From Pseudonocardia hierapolitana (GTDB lineage: Bacteria; Actinomycetota; Actinomycetes; Mycobacteriales; Pseudonocardiaceae): 64,000 nt of DNA. Location: the NCBI RefSeq assembly GCF_007994075.1, contig NZ_VIWU01000001.1:7812001-7876000 (forward strand). Direction: 5' to 3'. A program made the position numbers and the translations under genes. This document shows positions 33,807 through 43,424 of the stretch, piece by piece; within the stretch, counting starts at the first letter, position 1, and each line of letters begins with the position of its first letter. The notes under the pieces are model-generated. The model was not told where the DNA came from. It ran no database searches and saw only the letters and a program-made list of their open reading frames with translations.

Positions 33807-34765
33807 CGGGGCGGAACAGCGGCGCGCGTGTAGCGGGCACCCAACGCCGCCAGCGCGGCGCGCAGCTCCGGTGGGTCCAGTACGTCGAACTCGACGTCGA
33901 GCATGCCGAGGTACAGGGCGAGCATCGGCAGGGTGTCGGCGCCCGTGGTGAAGACGCAGTGCCCGTCGTCGAGGGGCGCCAGCGTGCCGATCGCCGGCGT
34001 CACCCGGTCCTGCACGGCCGCGATCGGTACGTGCAGGCGAACCCGGGCGTGGTGGCGCCACAGCGCCTGCGCGGTGCCGCGGGAGACGAAGCCTGCGACG
34101 TCGGGGTCCGGCGGGTCGCGCGGCACGAACCGCGGCCCGGTCGGGATCTTCGGCGTCATCCGGTCCACGCGGAAGGTGCGCCAGCCCTCGCGGGTCACGT
34201 CCCACGCCACGAGGTACCAGCGCCTGCCGGTGTGCACCAGGCGGTGCGGCTCGGTGTCCCGGCGCGTCATGGCTCCGTCGTGGTCGCCGTAGTCGAACCG
34301 CAGCCGCTCGCGCCCGCGGATCGCCCCCGCGATCGCGGTGAGGACGTCGGCGTCCACGGTGGGCCCCGAGCCGGGCAGCGCCACCACCGCACCGGCGAGC
34401 GCGGCCACCCGGTGCCGCAGCCGCGACGGGAGCACCTGCTCGAGCTTGGCCAGCGCCCGCACCGAGGTCTCCTCGATGCCGGCGACCGTGCCGCCCGCGG
34501 CGGAGCGCAGCCCGACCGCCACGGCGACCGCCTCCTCGTCGTCCAGCAGGAGCGGCGGCAGCGCCGCACCGGAGCCGAGCCGGTAGCCGCCCGTCACCCC
34601 GGTCGAGGAATGCACCGGATAGCCGAGCGCGCGCAGCTTCTCGACGTCGTTGCGCACGGTGCGGGCACTCACCCCGAGCCGCTCGGCGAGCTGGGGGCCG
34701 GACCAGTCGCGCTGGGTCTGCAGGAGCCCGAGAACGCGGAGCAGGCGGGCCGAGGTCGGCAACAT
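33803..34765 (-). CDS. HTH-WYL transcriptional regulator
   Basis: A 320-residue WYL-domain regulator. The HTH is at residues 5-60 ([40 protein letters not shown]), followed by the WYL domain (about 135-210, [15 protein letters not shown]) and a C-terminal extension. ATG 34765 has GATACT six bases upstream. It is divergent from the epoxide hydrolase gene with a 62-bp gap, so that gene is the probable target. Ligand unknown. Confidence 0.9.
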   Translation of the reverse strand: MLPTSARLLRVLGLLQTQRDWSGPQLAERLGVSARTVRNDVEKLRALGYPVHSSTGVTGGYRLGSGAALPPLLLDDEEAVAVAVGLRSAAGGTVAGIEETSVRALAKLEQVLPSRLRHRVAALAGAVVALPGSGPTVDADVLTAIAGAIRGRERLRFDYGDHDGAMTRRDTEPHRLVHTGRRWYLVAWDVTREGWRTFRVDRMTPKIPTGPRFVPRDPPDPDVAGFVSRGTAQALWRHHARVRLHVPIAAVQDRVTPAIGTLAPLDDGHCVFTTGADTLPMLALYLGMLDVEFDVLDPPELRAALAALGARYTRAAVPPR

Positions 34766-34771
34766 CGGCTC

Positions 34772-34777
34772 AGTATC
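34772..34777 (-). promoter_or_regulatory. Possible leaderless -10 hexamer GATACT for the WYL gene
   Basis: On the minus strand, ends six bases before the ATG at 34765. First base deviates from TAnnnT. Confidence 0.35.
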
Positions 34778-34814
34778 CGGGCGAACGAGGAAAGGAACGT
34801 GCCGCAAGGCCGCA

Positions 34815-34820
34815 TAGCGT
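34815..34820 (+). promoter_or_regulatory. Leaderless -10 hexamer TAGCGT
   Basis: Ends seven bases before the GTG of the epoxide hydrolase at 34828. Confidence 0.55.
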
Positions 34821-34827
34821 CGTCCCC

Positions 34828-36000
34828 GTGACCGAGATCAAGCCCTTCCGCATCGACATCCCGCAGGCCGACCTCGACGATCTGCACGACCGGCTCGCGC
34901 GCACCCGCTGGCCGCACGAGATCGCCGGTGTCGGCTGGGAACGCGGGATCCCGCTCGACTACCTGCGCAAGCTCGCCGCGTACTGGCGCGACGGGTTCGA
35001 CTGGCGGGCCCAGGAGGCGCAGCTGAACGAGATCCCGCAGTTCACGACGGAGATCGACGGTCAGCGCATCCACTTCCTGCACGTCCGCTCGCCCGAGCCC
35101 GGCGCGCGCCCGCTCGTCCTGACCCATGGCTGGCCCAGCTCGCCGGTCGAGTTCCTGCGGGTCATCGGCCCGCTCACCGACCCCCGCACCCACGGGGGCG
35201 ACCCGGCGCAGGCCTTCCACGTGGTGATCCCCTCGCTGCCCGGCTACGGCTTCTCCACGCCGATGCGCGAGACCGGGTGGGGCAACCTGTTCCGGGTGGC
35301 CCAGGCCTGGTCGGAGCTCATGACCCGGCTCGGCTACCACCGCTACGCCGTGCACGGCACGGACGCCGGGTCCGGCCTCGCCTTCCTCCTCGGCATGGTC
35401 GACGCGGCACGCGTCATCGGCGTCCACGTCAGCGGCACCGCCGCCGCCTTCCCCTTCGGGCCACCGATCGAGCTGGACGGCCTCGAGGGCACCGACCGGG
35501 CGCGCGCCGAGCAGTTCAACCGCATCCAGCAGGACGGGCTCGGCTACCTGCACATCCAGGCCACCCGACCGCAGACGATCGGCTACGGCCTGCACGACTC
35601 CCCGGTGGCGCAGCTCGCGTGGATCGCGGAGAAGTTCCGCGACTGGACCGACCCCGCGCGGGACCTGCCCGAGGACGCGGTCGACCTGGACCAGCTGCTG
35701 ACGACGATCAGCATCTTCTGGTTCACCGGCGCCGGTGCGTCCGCGGCCCATGCCGTCTACGAGGGCATGCAGGCCTACCGCGAGATCGCGGGAGCGCAGG
35801 GCAGCGACCAGGACTGGCCTGCGGGCCCGCCGACCGGCTACGCGGTGTTCGCCGGTGACACCGCGATCCGCGGCCTCGCCGACCCGGCGGGCCGGGTGAC
35901 GCACTGGTCGGAGTTCGACCGCGGCGGGCACTTCCCGGCGATGGAGGTGCCGGACCTCCTGGCCGGCGACCTCCGGACGTTCTTCGCGCCGCTGTCCTGA
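34828..36000 (+). CDS. Epoxide hydrolase (EHN type)
   Basis: A 390-residue alpha/beta hydrolase with the N-terminal EHN domain ([23 protein letters not shown]) seen in microsomal-type epoxide hydrolases. The catalytic Asp is in [10 protein letters not shown] (usual form HGGDWG), the oxyanion motif is [11 protein letters not shown] and the final His is in [10 protein letters not shown]. It opens epoxides to diols. The GTG start is leaderless. The WYL regulator is divergent and likely controls it. Confidence 0.9.
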   Translation: MTEIKPFRIDIPQADLDDLHDRLARTRWPHEIAGVGWERGIPLDYLRKLAAYWRDGFDWRAQEAQLNEIPQFTTEIDGQRIHFLHVRSPEPGARPLVLTHGWPSSPVEFLRVIGPLTDPRTHGGDPAQAFHVVIPSLPGYGFSTPMRETGWGNLFRVAQAWSELMTRLGYHRYAVHGTDAGSGLAFLLGMVDAARVIGVHVSGTAAAFPFGPPIELDGLEGTDRARAEQFNRIQQDGLGYLHIQATRPQTIGYGLHDSPVAQLAWIAEKFRDWTDPARDLPEDAVDLDQLLTTISIFWFTGAGASAAHAVYEGMQAYREIAGAQGSDQDWPAGPPTGYAVFAGDTAIRGLADPAGRVTHWSEFDRGGHFPAMEVPDLLAGDLRTFFAPLS

Positions 36001-36016
36001 CCACCGGCCTGACCGT

Positions 36017-37243
36017 TCAGAAGTACGTGCCGCACCACGGCGTCCCGGCCGTGGCGAACGCCGCGTCGGCCCGGGGAACCGCAGCGGGGTCCGGCGCGGT
36101 CCACCAGCCGCTCGCCACGAGCTCGGAGGGGCGCCGGTCGCCGAGGTAGGCCATCGCGAGCGCGGACACGGTGCACTCCAGCTCGGGCCGCACCGGGCCC
36201 CCGCTCGGGCCGACACGTTCCGCGGATCCGTCGGCGATCCGGTACACACCCGCGTTGGCCTCGAGGAAGGGGTCGTGCACCGCGAGCAGCACCGGTTCGG
36301 CGGGGCCGTAGCTCCGGGCCGCGAGCGCGGAGGGCACGTCAACGAGCCGCAACCAGGTCTCGTCCTCGTTGCCGGTCACGGCGCAGGCGCGCGGGTCGGC
36401 CAGCAGCAGCTCGAGCGGCTCGTCGAGCGGGCGCAGGCGCGCCCGCACACCCTCGACGAGGTCGATGCCCATCAGGAACCGCCACAACGCCGCGGTGGCG
36501 CCGATGTCGGCGGCGTGCAGGTCGGGCACGTCGAGCGGCCGGTCGGTGGAGCCGGACGCCTCGCCGAGGTAGGCGATGGCGAACCCGTCGTCGCCCTGCG
36601 GGCCGGTGTGCACGGCCGCGAGGACGTGCTCGCGCTCCACGTCCACCCGCCTGCCGACCGACGCGGACCACCAACCGTCGGTGCGGCTGATCCCGCCCGG
36701 CCGCAGCAGCGCGATCCGCTCGTGCACGTCCCGCAGCACCGGCACGATCTCGTCGCGCTGCAGCAACCGCACGCTCCCGCCTCGCGGGGCGTCGGGCCGG
36801 AACAGGCCCGCGTCGGCGCGCACCCGCACGGCCCGGCCGCGGGTGGCGATCCCGTAGCCGAAGCGGCCGTAGATCCGGGCCTCGCTGGCCCGCAGCGTCG
36901 CGACCGGCTCGCCGCGCTCCGCCGCGTCCTCGAGCTGGGCGCGCATCATGGCGGTCAGCAGGCCGCGGCGGGTGTGGTCGGCGCGGACGCCGACCCGGGT
37001 GACCGCGGCCATCGGGAGCACCGCCCCGCCCGGCACCGCCAGCTCGCTCGGGAACGAGGTGGCGGTGGCGACGAGCGCGCCGTCGGCGTGCACCCCGAAC
37101 GTGCGGCCCGGGCTGTAGAGCTCCGCCGACCGGGCCCAGCCCGCGTCGTCCACCGGGCCGCGATGGATGGCGGCGGCGAACAGGGTCAGCGCGGCGCGCA
37201 GCTCACCGGGCTCGAGCGGGCGGACGGCGAGCGTTGCCGTCAA
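36017..37243 (-). CDS. Eis-family GNAT N-acetyltransferase
   Basis: A 408-residue Eis-like acetyltransferase: an N-terminal GNAT domain (AAVTRVGVRADHTRRGLLTAMM), a second GNAT-like domain and a sterol-carrier-protein-like C-terminus ending FATAGTPWCGTYF. Eis relatives acetylate aminoglycosides or lysines, and the C-terminal carboxylate sits in the active site. The only suitable start is TTG 37243, which overlaps the stop of the upstream gene (TTGA), so translation is likely coupled. No other plausible start gives a complete first strand. Confidence 0.87.
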   Translation of the reverse strand: MTATLAVRPLEPGELRAALTLFAAAIHRGPVDDAGWARSAELYSPGRTFGVHADGALVATATSFPSELAVPGGAVLPMAAVTRVGVRADHTRRGLLTAMMRAQLEDAAERGEPVATLRASEARIYGRFGYGIATRGRAVRVRADAGLFRPDAPRGGSVRLLQRDEIVPVLRDVHERIALLRPGGISRTDGWWSASVGRRVDVEREHVLAAVHTGPQGDDGFAIAYLGEASGSTDRPLDVPDLHAADIGATAALWRFLMGIDLVEGVRARLRPLDEPLELLLADPRACAVTGNEDETWLRLVDVPSALAARSYGPAEPVLLAVHDPFLEANAGVYRIADGSAERVGPSGGPVRPELECTVSALAMAYLGDRRPSELVASGWWTAPDPAAVPRADAAFATAGTPWCGTYF

Positions 37244-38613
37244 GCGGGCCGCCCCACCTCGTAATTGCCGTCCGCGGTCGTGATCTTGATCGGGACGGTG
37301 ACCTCGTCGCCGTCGACCACGGCCGTGCACTCGAACGTGGTGTCGGGCACGACCTGCTGCCCCTCCGGGCAGGTGACCGACTGGACCTCGAGGTCGTAGT
37401 CCTGCGAGAGGACCTGCTGCACCCCGCTCTGCACGGCGGCGGCGTCGAGCACCCGGGTGTTGAAGAAGCCGGGGCTCACGAAGCCGAGCACCCCGACCAG
37501 TGCGAGCACGACCACCGCTGCGACCGCACCGATGATCAGCGGCAGCCGGCTCGTCGCGCCACCGGCGCCCGCCGGGTCCGGCTGCGGGTGACCCTGCGCC
37601 CAGGGCTGCTGGCCCTCCGGGCGGCCGGCCCACTGCTGGGTGGGCTGCTGACCGGCACCGGGCTGACCCCATCCGCCCGGCTGCTGCGCCGCCCACGGAG
37701 ACGGCTGCCCCGCCTGCTGCTGGCCGTGCGGTGCCTGCGCATAAGGCTGCTGCCCCGGCTGGCCGAACTGCGCCTGGCCGTACGGCGCCTGCTGTCCCGG
37801 CTGGCTCGGCTGCCCGGGCTGGCCGAACTGCGGCTGGCCGAACTGCTGCGTGGGCTGCTGGCCGGGCTGCTGGCCGTACGCCTGTCCCGGCTGGGCGGGG
37901 TACGGCTGCCCGTAGGGCTGCTGCTGGCCGTAGCCCGGCTGCGCCGCCCCGTACGGGCCCGGCTGGGCCGCGTAGGGCTGCTGCTGCCCGGGAGGTGCGT
38001 ACGGCGACGGCTGCTGGCCCGGCTGCGCCTGCTGCGGCTGCGTGTGCTGGACCGGCTGCTGGCCCGGGTACTGCTGGCCGGGCTGGGCCTGCCCCGGCTG
38101 GCCGAGCTGGGCACCGTGGTGCTGCTCGGGCGACGCGAACGGCAACGCGATCTGCGTCTCGTCGGCGGGCCCCCACCCGCGCTGCTGTTGCTGCTGGGCC
38201 GGGTCACCCTGCTGCTGGGCCCCGTGCGCCGGCACGGCCGTCGTGGCCTCGGCGGCGCCGGCGGCCTCGGCGGCGTCGTCCGCCTGCTGCGGTGCGGGCG
38301 CCGGCTCCTCGCCCGACGACTTGAACAGGTCGACCCCGTCGCCCTCTCCCTCGCCCGCGCCGCGCTCGGCGGTCTCCGCGGGGGGCTCTGCGGGCTCAAC
38401 GGCGGACGGACCGGCGTCCTGCTGGGGCACCTCGCTCGTCTCGGGCGCGTTCCACTCCTGCTGCGGGACAGCGCGGGTCTCCTCGCCGGGCCGCTGCTGC
38501 CCCTCAGGCGGGGCCCCCCACCCGCCTTGCGGCTGCTGCTGGCCCCACGCGGGCTGCTCGGCAGGCTGCTGCGGCGCACCATGTGGTGGCTGCGGTCCCT
38601 GTGGCGTACTCAT
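37240..38613 (-). CDS. DUF4333 membrane protein with long Gln/Pro/Gly-rich domain
   Basis: A 457-residue protein. Residues 1-345 are low-complexity, with many GQPGQ, QQPYGQ and QPGQQ-like repeats and few charged residues after about residue 140. One membrane helix follows (about 355-380, LPLIIGAVAAVVVLALVGVL). The C-terminus is a small extracellular DUF4333 domain with two cysteines (VTCPEGQQVVPDTTFECTAVV). The cytoplasmic domain is expected to be disordered and could form condensates or bind partners. Function unknown. It shares an operon with the acetyltransferase. Confidence 0.85.
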   Translation of the reverse strand: MSTPQGPQPPHGAPQQPAEQPAWGQQQPQGGWGAPPEGQQRPGEETRAVPQQEWNAPETSEVPQQDAGPSAVEPAEPPAETAERGAGEGEGDGVDLFKSSGEEPAPAPQQADDAAEAAGAAEATTAVPAHGAQQQGDPAQQQQQRGWGPADETQIALPFASPEQHHGAQLGQPGQAQPGQQYPGQQPVQHTQPQQAQPGQQPSPYAPPGQQQPYAAQPGPYGAAQPGYGQQQPYGQPYPAQPGQAYGQQPGQQPTQQFGQPQFGQPGQPSQPGQQAPYGQAQFGQPGQQPYAQAPHGQQQAGQPSPWAAQQPGGWGQPGAGQQPTQQWAGRPEGQQPWAQGHPQPDPAGAGGATSRLPLIIGAVAAVVVLALVGVLGFVSPGFFNTRVLDAAAVQSGVQQVLSQDYDLEVQSVTCPEGQQVVPDTTFECTAVVDGDEVTVPIKITTADGNYEVGRPA

Positions 38614-38701
38614 CGCGGGCCTTCCCCCTGGAGACGTGCGGTCGGGCGATCAAAGCACAGGCCCTGTGACGGGCACAGAGCCGGTCGGACCTTCGCCCCG
38701 C

Positions 38702-41458
38702 TCATCCGGCACCGACCGCGACGACCCCGCGGCGGATCGTCGAGATCGCCGTGGCTGCCGCCCGGCCGACCCCGCTGCCCCGTCCCGCGACGGCCGTGAT
38801 CTGGTCGAGAAGGTCCAGCACCTGCCGGCACCAGCGCACGAAATCGCCCGCCGAGAGCTCCACCCCGTTCTGCTCGGCGGCGGTGAGCACGGCGGCGAGG
38901 GACTCCCCGCGCGCCCAGCGGTGCATCGGCCAGGCGAAACCGAGGTCCGGCTCACGGGTCCGTTCGACTCTGTGCCTGCGCTCGTCGCCCTCCAGCTCAG
39001 CCCACACGCGCACGGTGGTCGCAAGCGCATCGGACACCGCTCCCGAGGGCACCCGCGGCATCGGCCCGTGGTCGCGGCGCGACTCGTACACCAGCGCGGA
39101 CACCACCGCGGCCAGTTCGGCCGGCTCCAGGCCGTCCCACGCGCCGTGGCGCAGGCACTCCGCCGTCAGCAGGTCGGACTCGCCCCACAACCGCGACAGG
39201 CGCTCGCCGTGCTCGGTGACCCGCTCCCCGTCGAGGTAGCCGCGCTCGGCGAGGAGCGCGCGGATCCGGTCGAACGCGCGGGCGAGGGAGTGGGTGGTGG
39301 CGCGCACCTTCTGCCGCAGCTGCTCGGTGTCGCGCTCCAGCCGCGCGTACCGCTCGGCCCACCGGGCGTGGGCCTCGCGGTCGGTACACCCGTGGCAGGG
39401 GTGGGCGCGCAGCGCCCGGCGCAACGTGGCGAGCTCGGGGTCGTCGATGGCGCCGCCGCGGGACCGCCGGCGCTGGCTCGGGGGCGCGACGATCCCCGTG
39501 TTGCGCAGCGACGAGGCGAGGTCGCGCCGCACCCGCGGGGCGCGGTGGTCCACCCGCTTGGGCAGCCGCATGCGGCCCAGCGGCTCGACCGGCGCCGGGA
39601 AGTCGGCAGCGGAGAGCCGACCCGCCCAGCGGTCCTCGTTGAGCACGAGCGGGCGCGGGTCGCCGTCCGCCCCGATTCCGGGGTCGAGCACAACGGCGAG
39701 GCCCGCGCGGCGCCCGCCCGGTACGGCGATCACGTCACCCGGCCGCAGCGTGCGCAGCGAATCGGCGGCGGCCTCGCGCCGCTCCGCCACGCCCTGCCGC
39801 GACAGCGCCTTCTCCCGCTCCGCCACCCGCCTGCGCAGCGCGGCGTACTCGCGGAAGTCGCCCAGGTGGCACTCCAGTGACTTCTCGTACCCCTCGAGCG
39901 CCTCCACGTTGCGTTCGATCCGCCGGGCCAGGCCCACCACCGACCGGTCGGCCTGGAACTGCCCGAACGACTGCTCCAGGAGTTCCCGCGCGTTCTCCGT
40001 GCCCAGCCGCCCCACGAGGTTGACGGCCATGTTGTAGCCGGGCCGGAACGAGCTGCGCAGCGGGTAGGTGCGGGTGGAGGCGAGCCCGGCGACCTGCTCG
40101 GGATCGACGCCCGGCTGCCAGACGACGACGGCGTGGCCCTCCACGTCGATGCCGCGGCGACCCGCCCGGCCCGTCAGCTGGGTGTACTCACCGGGGGTGA
40201 GCTCGGCGTGCGACTCGCCGTTGTACTTGACCAGCCGCTCCAGCACGACGGTGCGGGCGGGCATGTTGATCCCCAGCGCGAGGGTCTCGGTGGCGAACAC
40301 CGCCCGCACCAGACCGCGGACGAACAGCTCCTCCACGGTCTCCTTGAACGCCGGCAGCATCCCGGCGTGGTGGGCGGCGATGCCACGCTCGAGGGCGTCG
40401 CGCCATTCCCAGTACCCCAGCACGGCCAGGTCGGCCTGGGGGAGCTCGGCGGTGTGCCGATCGATCGTGCGCCGGATCTCCTCGACCTCGTCCTCGGTGG
40501 TGAGCCGCAGCCCCGACCGCACGCACTGGCCGACCGCGGCGTCGCACCCGGCGCGGCTGAACACGAACGTGATCGCCGGCAGCAGGCCCGCCCGGTCGAG
40601 CCGGTCGATGACGGTGGTGCGCGACGGCGGGCGGAACCCGGTGCGCCGGGACGGGCCGGTGCGTCCCCGGCCACGCGCCCCGCGGTCCCACTGCGCCATG
40701 GCGCTCTGCCGGTCCAGCTCGCGCGTGTGGCGGACGAGATCCGGGTCGACCTTCAGCTCGCCCGCCGCCGACTCGCCCGCGAACAGGTCGAGGAGCCGGT
40801 TGCCCACCATCATGTGCTGCCACAGCGGCACCGGCCGGTGCTCGTCGACGACCACGGTGGTGTCCCCGCGCACGGTGACCAGCCAGTCGCCGAACTCCTC
40901 GGCGTTGCTGACGGTGGCCGACAGGCTCACGAGCGAGACGTGCTCGGGCAGTTGGAGGATGACCTCTTCCCATACCGCGCCGCGGAACCGGTCGGCGAGG
41001 TAGTGCACCTCGTCCATCACCACGTAGCCGAGGTGCTCCAGCTGCCGGGAACCGGCGTAGATCATGTTCCGCAGCACCTCGGTGGTCATCACGACCACCT
41101 GGGCGTCGCCGTTGATCGCCTGGTCACCGGTGAGCAGCCCGACCGCGGACGCCCCGTGGCGCTCGACCAGATCGCCGTACTTCTGGTTGGACAACGCTTT
41201 GATCGGCGTCGTGTAGAAGCACTTCTGCCCCTGGGCCAGCGCGAGGTGCACGGCGAACTCGCCCACGACCGTCTTGCCTGCACCGGTCGGAGCGCACACG
41301 AGCACGCCGTGACCGTCCTCGAGAGCGGCACAGGCGGTGTGCTGGAACCCGTCGAGCTCGAACGGGAGCGTCTGCGCGAACTCGGCGAGCCGGGGACGGG
41401 CGGCGCGGCTCCGGGCGGCGGCGTAAGCATCCGCGGGAGCAGACTTGCTGCTGGCCAC
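38702..41458 (-). CDS. helY: Ski2-like DEAD/DEAH helicase HelY
   Basis: A 918-residue superfamily 2 helicase of normal HelY length. Motifs: Q-like FELDGFQHTACAAL, Walker A CAPTGAGKTVVGE, DEVHY (DEVH box), SATVSN, and motif VI QLTGRAGRRGID. The C-terminal DSHCT-like region follows. Likely an RNA or nucleic-acid helicase. In mycobacteria helY lies next to tatC-tatA; here a DsbA/TetR pair intervenes. GTG 41458 has AAACCT six bases upstream; an in-frame ATG lies 18 bases further out. Confidence 0.93.
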   Translation of the reverse strand: MASSKSAPADAYAAARSRAARPRLAEFAQTLPFELDGFQHTACAALEDGHGVLVCAPTGAGKTVVGEFAVHLALAQGQKCFYTTPIKALSNQKYGDLVERHGASAVGLLTGDQAINGDAQVVVMTTEVLRNMIYAGSRQLEHLGYVVMDEVHYLADRFRGAVWEEVILQLPEHVSLVSLSATVSNAEEFGDWLVTVRGDTTVVVDEHRPVPLWQHMMVGNRLLDLFAGESAAGELKVDPDLVRHTRELDRQSAMAQWDRGARGRGRTGPSRRTGFRPPSRTTVIDRLDRAGLLPAITFVFSRAGCDAAVGQCVRSGLRLTTEDEVEEIRRTIDRHTAELPQADLAVLGYWEWRDALERGIAAHHAGMLPAFKETVEELFVRGLVRAVFATETLALGINMPARTVVLERLVKYNGESHAELTPGEYTQLTGRAGRRGIDVEGHAVVVWQPGVDPEQVAGLASTRTYPLRSSFRPGYNMAVNLVGRLGTENARELLEQSFGQFQADRSVVGLARRIERNVEALEGYEKSLECHLGDFREYAALRRRVAEREKALSRQGVAERREAAADSLRTLRPGDVIAVPGGRRAGLAVVLDPGIGADGDPRPLVLNEDRWAGRLSAADFPAPVEPLGRMRLPKRVDHRAPRVRRDLASSLRNTGIVAPPSQRRRSRGGAIDDPELATLRRALRAHPCHGCTDREAHARWAERYARLERDTEQLRQKVRATTHSLARAFDRIRALLAERGYLDGERVTEHGERLSRLWGESDLLTAECLRHGAWDGLEPAELAAVVSALVYESRRDHGPMPRVPSGAVSDALATTVRVWAELEGDERRHRVERTREPDLGFAWPMHRWARGESLAAVLTAAEQNGVELSAGDFVRWCRQVLDLLDQITAVAGRGSGVGRAAATAISTIRRGVVAVGAG

Positions 41459-41523
41459 GATCCCAGGTTTCCACATCGCCGGCAGGCGAGGTCGACCTGG
41501 TGATGGAGTGGCGGCCCCGGATG

Positions 41524-42477
41524 CTAGGCGGACTGCCGCATCGCGCTGCTCAACCGCAGGTGCGGGCCCGCCTCCTCGCCCCGGCTCATGCGCTGCAGGG
41601 TGCGACCCAGCAGCACCTGGGCAAAGGCGTCGGCCGGGTGCTCGGCAACCAGCTCCTCCAGCGCCGCGCGGGCCCGTCCCAGCTGCGCGGACGCGTACCA
41701 GGCACGGGCGGCCAGCAGCCGCACCGAGCGGTCGCGCCCGTGCTCGGCGAGCAGCGGGCGGAGCAGGACAAGCGCACCGAGCGGGTCGCGCTGCTCGAGC
41801 AGCGACTCCGTCCACCGGTAGCGCTCGACCTCGGCCGGCACCGGACGGCGTTCGCCGCCGTCCGCGAGGAACTCCGCGATCACGGCCGGTGGCTGGGCAC
41901 CGGCGAGCGCCCGGTCGCCGACGACGATCGTCGGCGAGGTCCGGATCCCCCGCGCCCTGCCCTCCAGGAGCAGCTCACGCACCCGCTCCTCCCCGGCGTC
42001 GCCCGCGAGCAGGGCAGGCCCCTCCGGGAACACGTCGCCGACCACGCCGGCCAGCACGTCCCGGTCGCTGATGTCCACGGCGTCGATGAAGTGGGCCCGC
42101 AGCAGCGACTCCACCACCGCGTCCTGCACGCCGGCGGGCTCGGCCAGCGCGATCAGCCGGTGGGCGTCGTGGCTGTTCGCCCGCCAGCCGGCACCCCACC
42201 GCGGCCCGAGACCCTCCTTCGCCGCGATCCGGTCGACCCGCAGCCGGTTCTCGGCCGGCGTGAGCCCGGGCGCGCAGGCTCGCAGCGCGTCGTCGGCGAC
42301 CGGGTCGCCCAGCGCATCGGCGAGCGGCTCGGCCGGTACGGGCGCGAACGGGTCGATCCGGTAGGGCCGCCACACGATCTCGACGGGGACGTCGAGATCG
42401 GCGACCGCTCGCTCCACCCGCCGCTTGCCGATGTAGGCCCACGGGCAGACGACATCCATCCAGATCTCCACACGCAT
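41524..42477 (-). CDS. DsbA/FrnE-type thioredoxin-fold protein with helical-repeat tail
   Basis: A 317-residue protein. Residues about 1-205 are a DsbA-like fold of the FrnE group (MDVVCPWAYIGKRRVERA, a single-Cys CPW site, and the cis-Pro region RTSPTIVVG). Residues about 225-315 look like two or three tetratricopeptide-like helical pairs (AARAWYASAQLGRARAALEELVAEHPADAFAQVLLG). The lack of a second active-site Cys suggests isomerase-like or glutathione-transferase-like chemistry. It is divergent from a TetR gene with a double operator between. Confidence 0.87.
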   Translation of the reverse strand: MRVEIWMDVVCPWAYIGKRRVERAVADLDVPVEIVWRPYRIDPFAPVPAEPLADALGDPVADDALRACAPGLTPAENRLRVDRIAAKEGLGPRWGAGWRANSHDAHRLIALAEPAGVQDAVVESLLRAHFIDAVDISDRDVLAGVVGDVFPEGPALLAGDAGEERVRELLLEGRARGIRTSPTIVVGDRALAGAQPPAVIAEFLADGGERRPVPAEVERYRWTESLLEQRDPLGALVLLRPLLAEHGRDRSVRLLAARAWYASAQLGRARAALEELVAEHPADAFAQVLLGRTLQRMSRGEEAGPHLRLSSAMRQSA

Positions 42478-42491
42478 GCCACCACAGTACG

Positions 42492-42521
42492 CGACAGATG
42501 TCGTTTAGTCGACAGATGTCG
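42492..42521. promoter_or_regulatory. Double TetR operator CGACAGATGTCG
   Basis: Two perfect copies of the 12-bp dyad CGACA-GA-TGTCG at 42492-42503 and 42510-42521, an 18-bp period. They lie between the divergent DsbA-like and TetR genes and directly precede the TetR -10, the expected layout for an autoregulated TetR pair. Confidence 0.75.
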
Positions 42522-42527
42522 TAGAGT
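42522..42527 (+). promoter_or_regulatory. Leaderless -10 hexamer TAGAGT
   Basis: Ends seven bases before the ATG of the TetR gene at 42535 and abuts the operator. Confidence 0.6.
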
Positions 42528-42534
42528 GTGCGCC

Positions 42535-43089
42535 ATGCCTCCGGACGATCCGCGCGCCCGACGCACCCGCGCGAGCCTGCGCGCCGCCGCCCTCGAACTG
42601 GCCGGCGAGCGCGACCCGGCCACCCTCACGCTCTCGGCCGTCGCGAGCCGCGCGGGCGTCAACCGGGCCACCGTCTACCTGCACTACCCCGACCTCGACG
42701 CGCTGTTCGCCGACGCGATGGAGGACGCCGTCGCCACCGTCGCCCGGGCCGCGCAGCTCTGCCCGCTCGACGCACCCCTCGACACCGCACCCCCGCCGCT
42801 CGTGGCGCTGTTCGAGCACGTCGGCGCGCACGCCACCCTCTACGCGCGGATGCTCGGCCCCCAGGGCAGCGCCCGCTTCTCCACCCGGCTGCGAGAGGCA
42901 CTGGCCGAGGCGCTCCTGGAGCGCTTCCGGACCGGGGCGCGGCCCGCATCGTCCGACCGCGTGCCACTAGGCGTGCACGCCGCCTACCTCGCGGGCGCCC
43001 TCGTCGGCGTGATCGCGCACTGCGTCACGGCCGAGCCACGACCAGCGGCCGACTCCGCGACGGCCACGTGGCGCCTCCTCGTCCGGTAG
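42535..43089 (+). CDS. TetR family transcriptional regulator
   Basis: A 184-residue TetR repressor with the HTH at residues 10-55 (LELAGERDPATLTLSAVASRAGVNRATVYLHYPDLDALF). The C-terminal ligand domain is short. ATG 42535 is leaderless. The twin dyads just upstream make it an almost certain regulator of itself and of the DsbA-like gene. Inducer unknown, possibly an oxidant or an electrophilic drug given the target. Confidence 0.9.
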   Translation: MPPDDPRARRTRASLRAAALELAGERDPATLTLSAVASRAGVNRATVYLHYPDLDALFADAMEDAVATVARAAQLCPLDAPLDTAPPPLVALFEHVGAHATLYARMLGPQGSARFSTRLREALAEALLERFRTGARPASSDRVPLGVHAAYLAGALVGVIAHCVTAEPRPAADSATATWRLLVR

Positions 43090-43320
43090 CCCCGGATCAT
43101 CGGTTGGGCGCCGCGCCGCGCCCTGCTCGCCAGCCGTAGATCGTTGTGTCCGTGACTGAGTGGCTTCCCGTCACCGGCCTCCGGTGCCTCGTGATCGGCA
43201 GGTCGGTGCGAGAACGGCCGGATCCGGCCGCGTTCGCGCCGAACCGCTGATCACGGCCGGCTCGGGTGCGTTCAGCGGAATGCGCCCGGTGCCGCTCGGG
43301 ACGCGCCGTCTCGTGGGCGT
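43090..43320. other. Convergent intergenic region, no gene seen
   Basis: The stretch between the TetR gene and tatC has one short open frame (43160-43417), but its Arg/Pro-rich composition and lack of a ribosome site argue against coding. A GGCCGGATCCGGCC palindrome lies near 43213. Confidence 0.5.
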
Positions 43321-43347
43321 GCCGTTCCGGCCCGAGCCGGGAACGGC
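43321..43347. terminator. GC-rich hairpin downstream of the TetR gene
   Basis: GCCGTTCCGGC pairs with GCCGGGAACGGC with one bulged base. It lies between convergent genes; no T-run. It could end transcription in one or both directions. Confidence 0.4.
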
Positions 43348-43424
43348 GCGCCCACCGCAGCCGCGCCCGCCCAGATCGCCTCGACGGGCCGGTGTTGACG
43401 GCGCGCGAGCGGCATGATCCGAAC

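Noticed and set aside
43160..43417. An 85-codon frame between the TetR gene and tatC
   Set aside because: No ribosome site, Arg/Pro-rich, and covers a hairpin.
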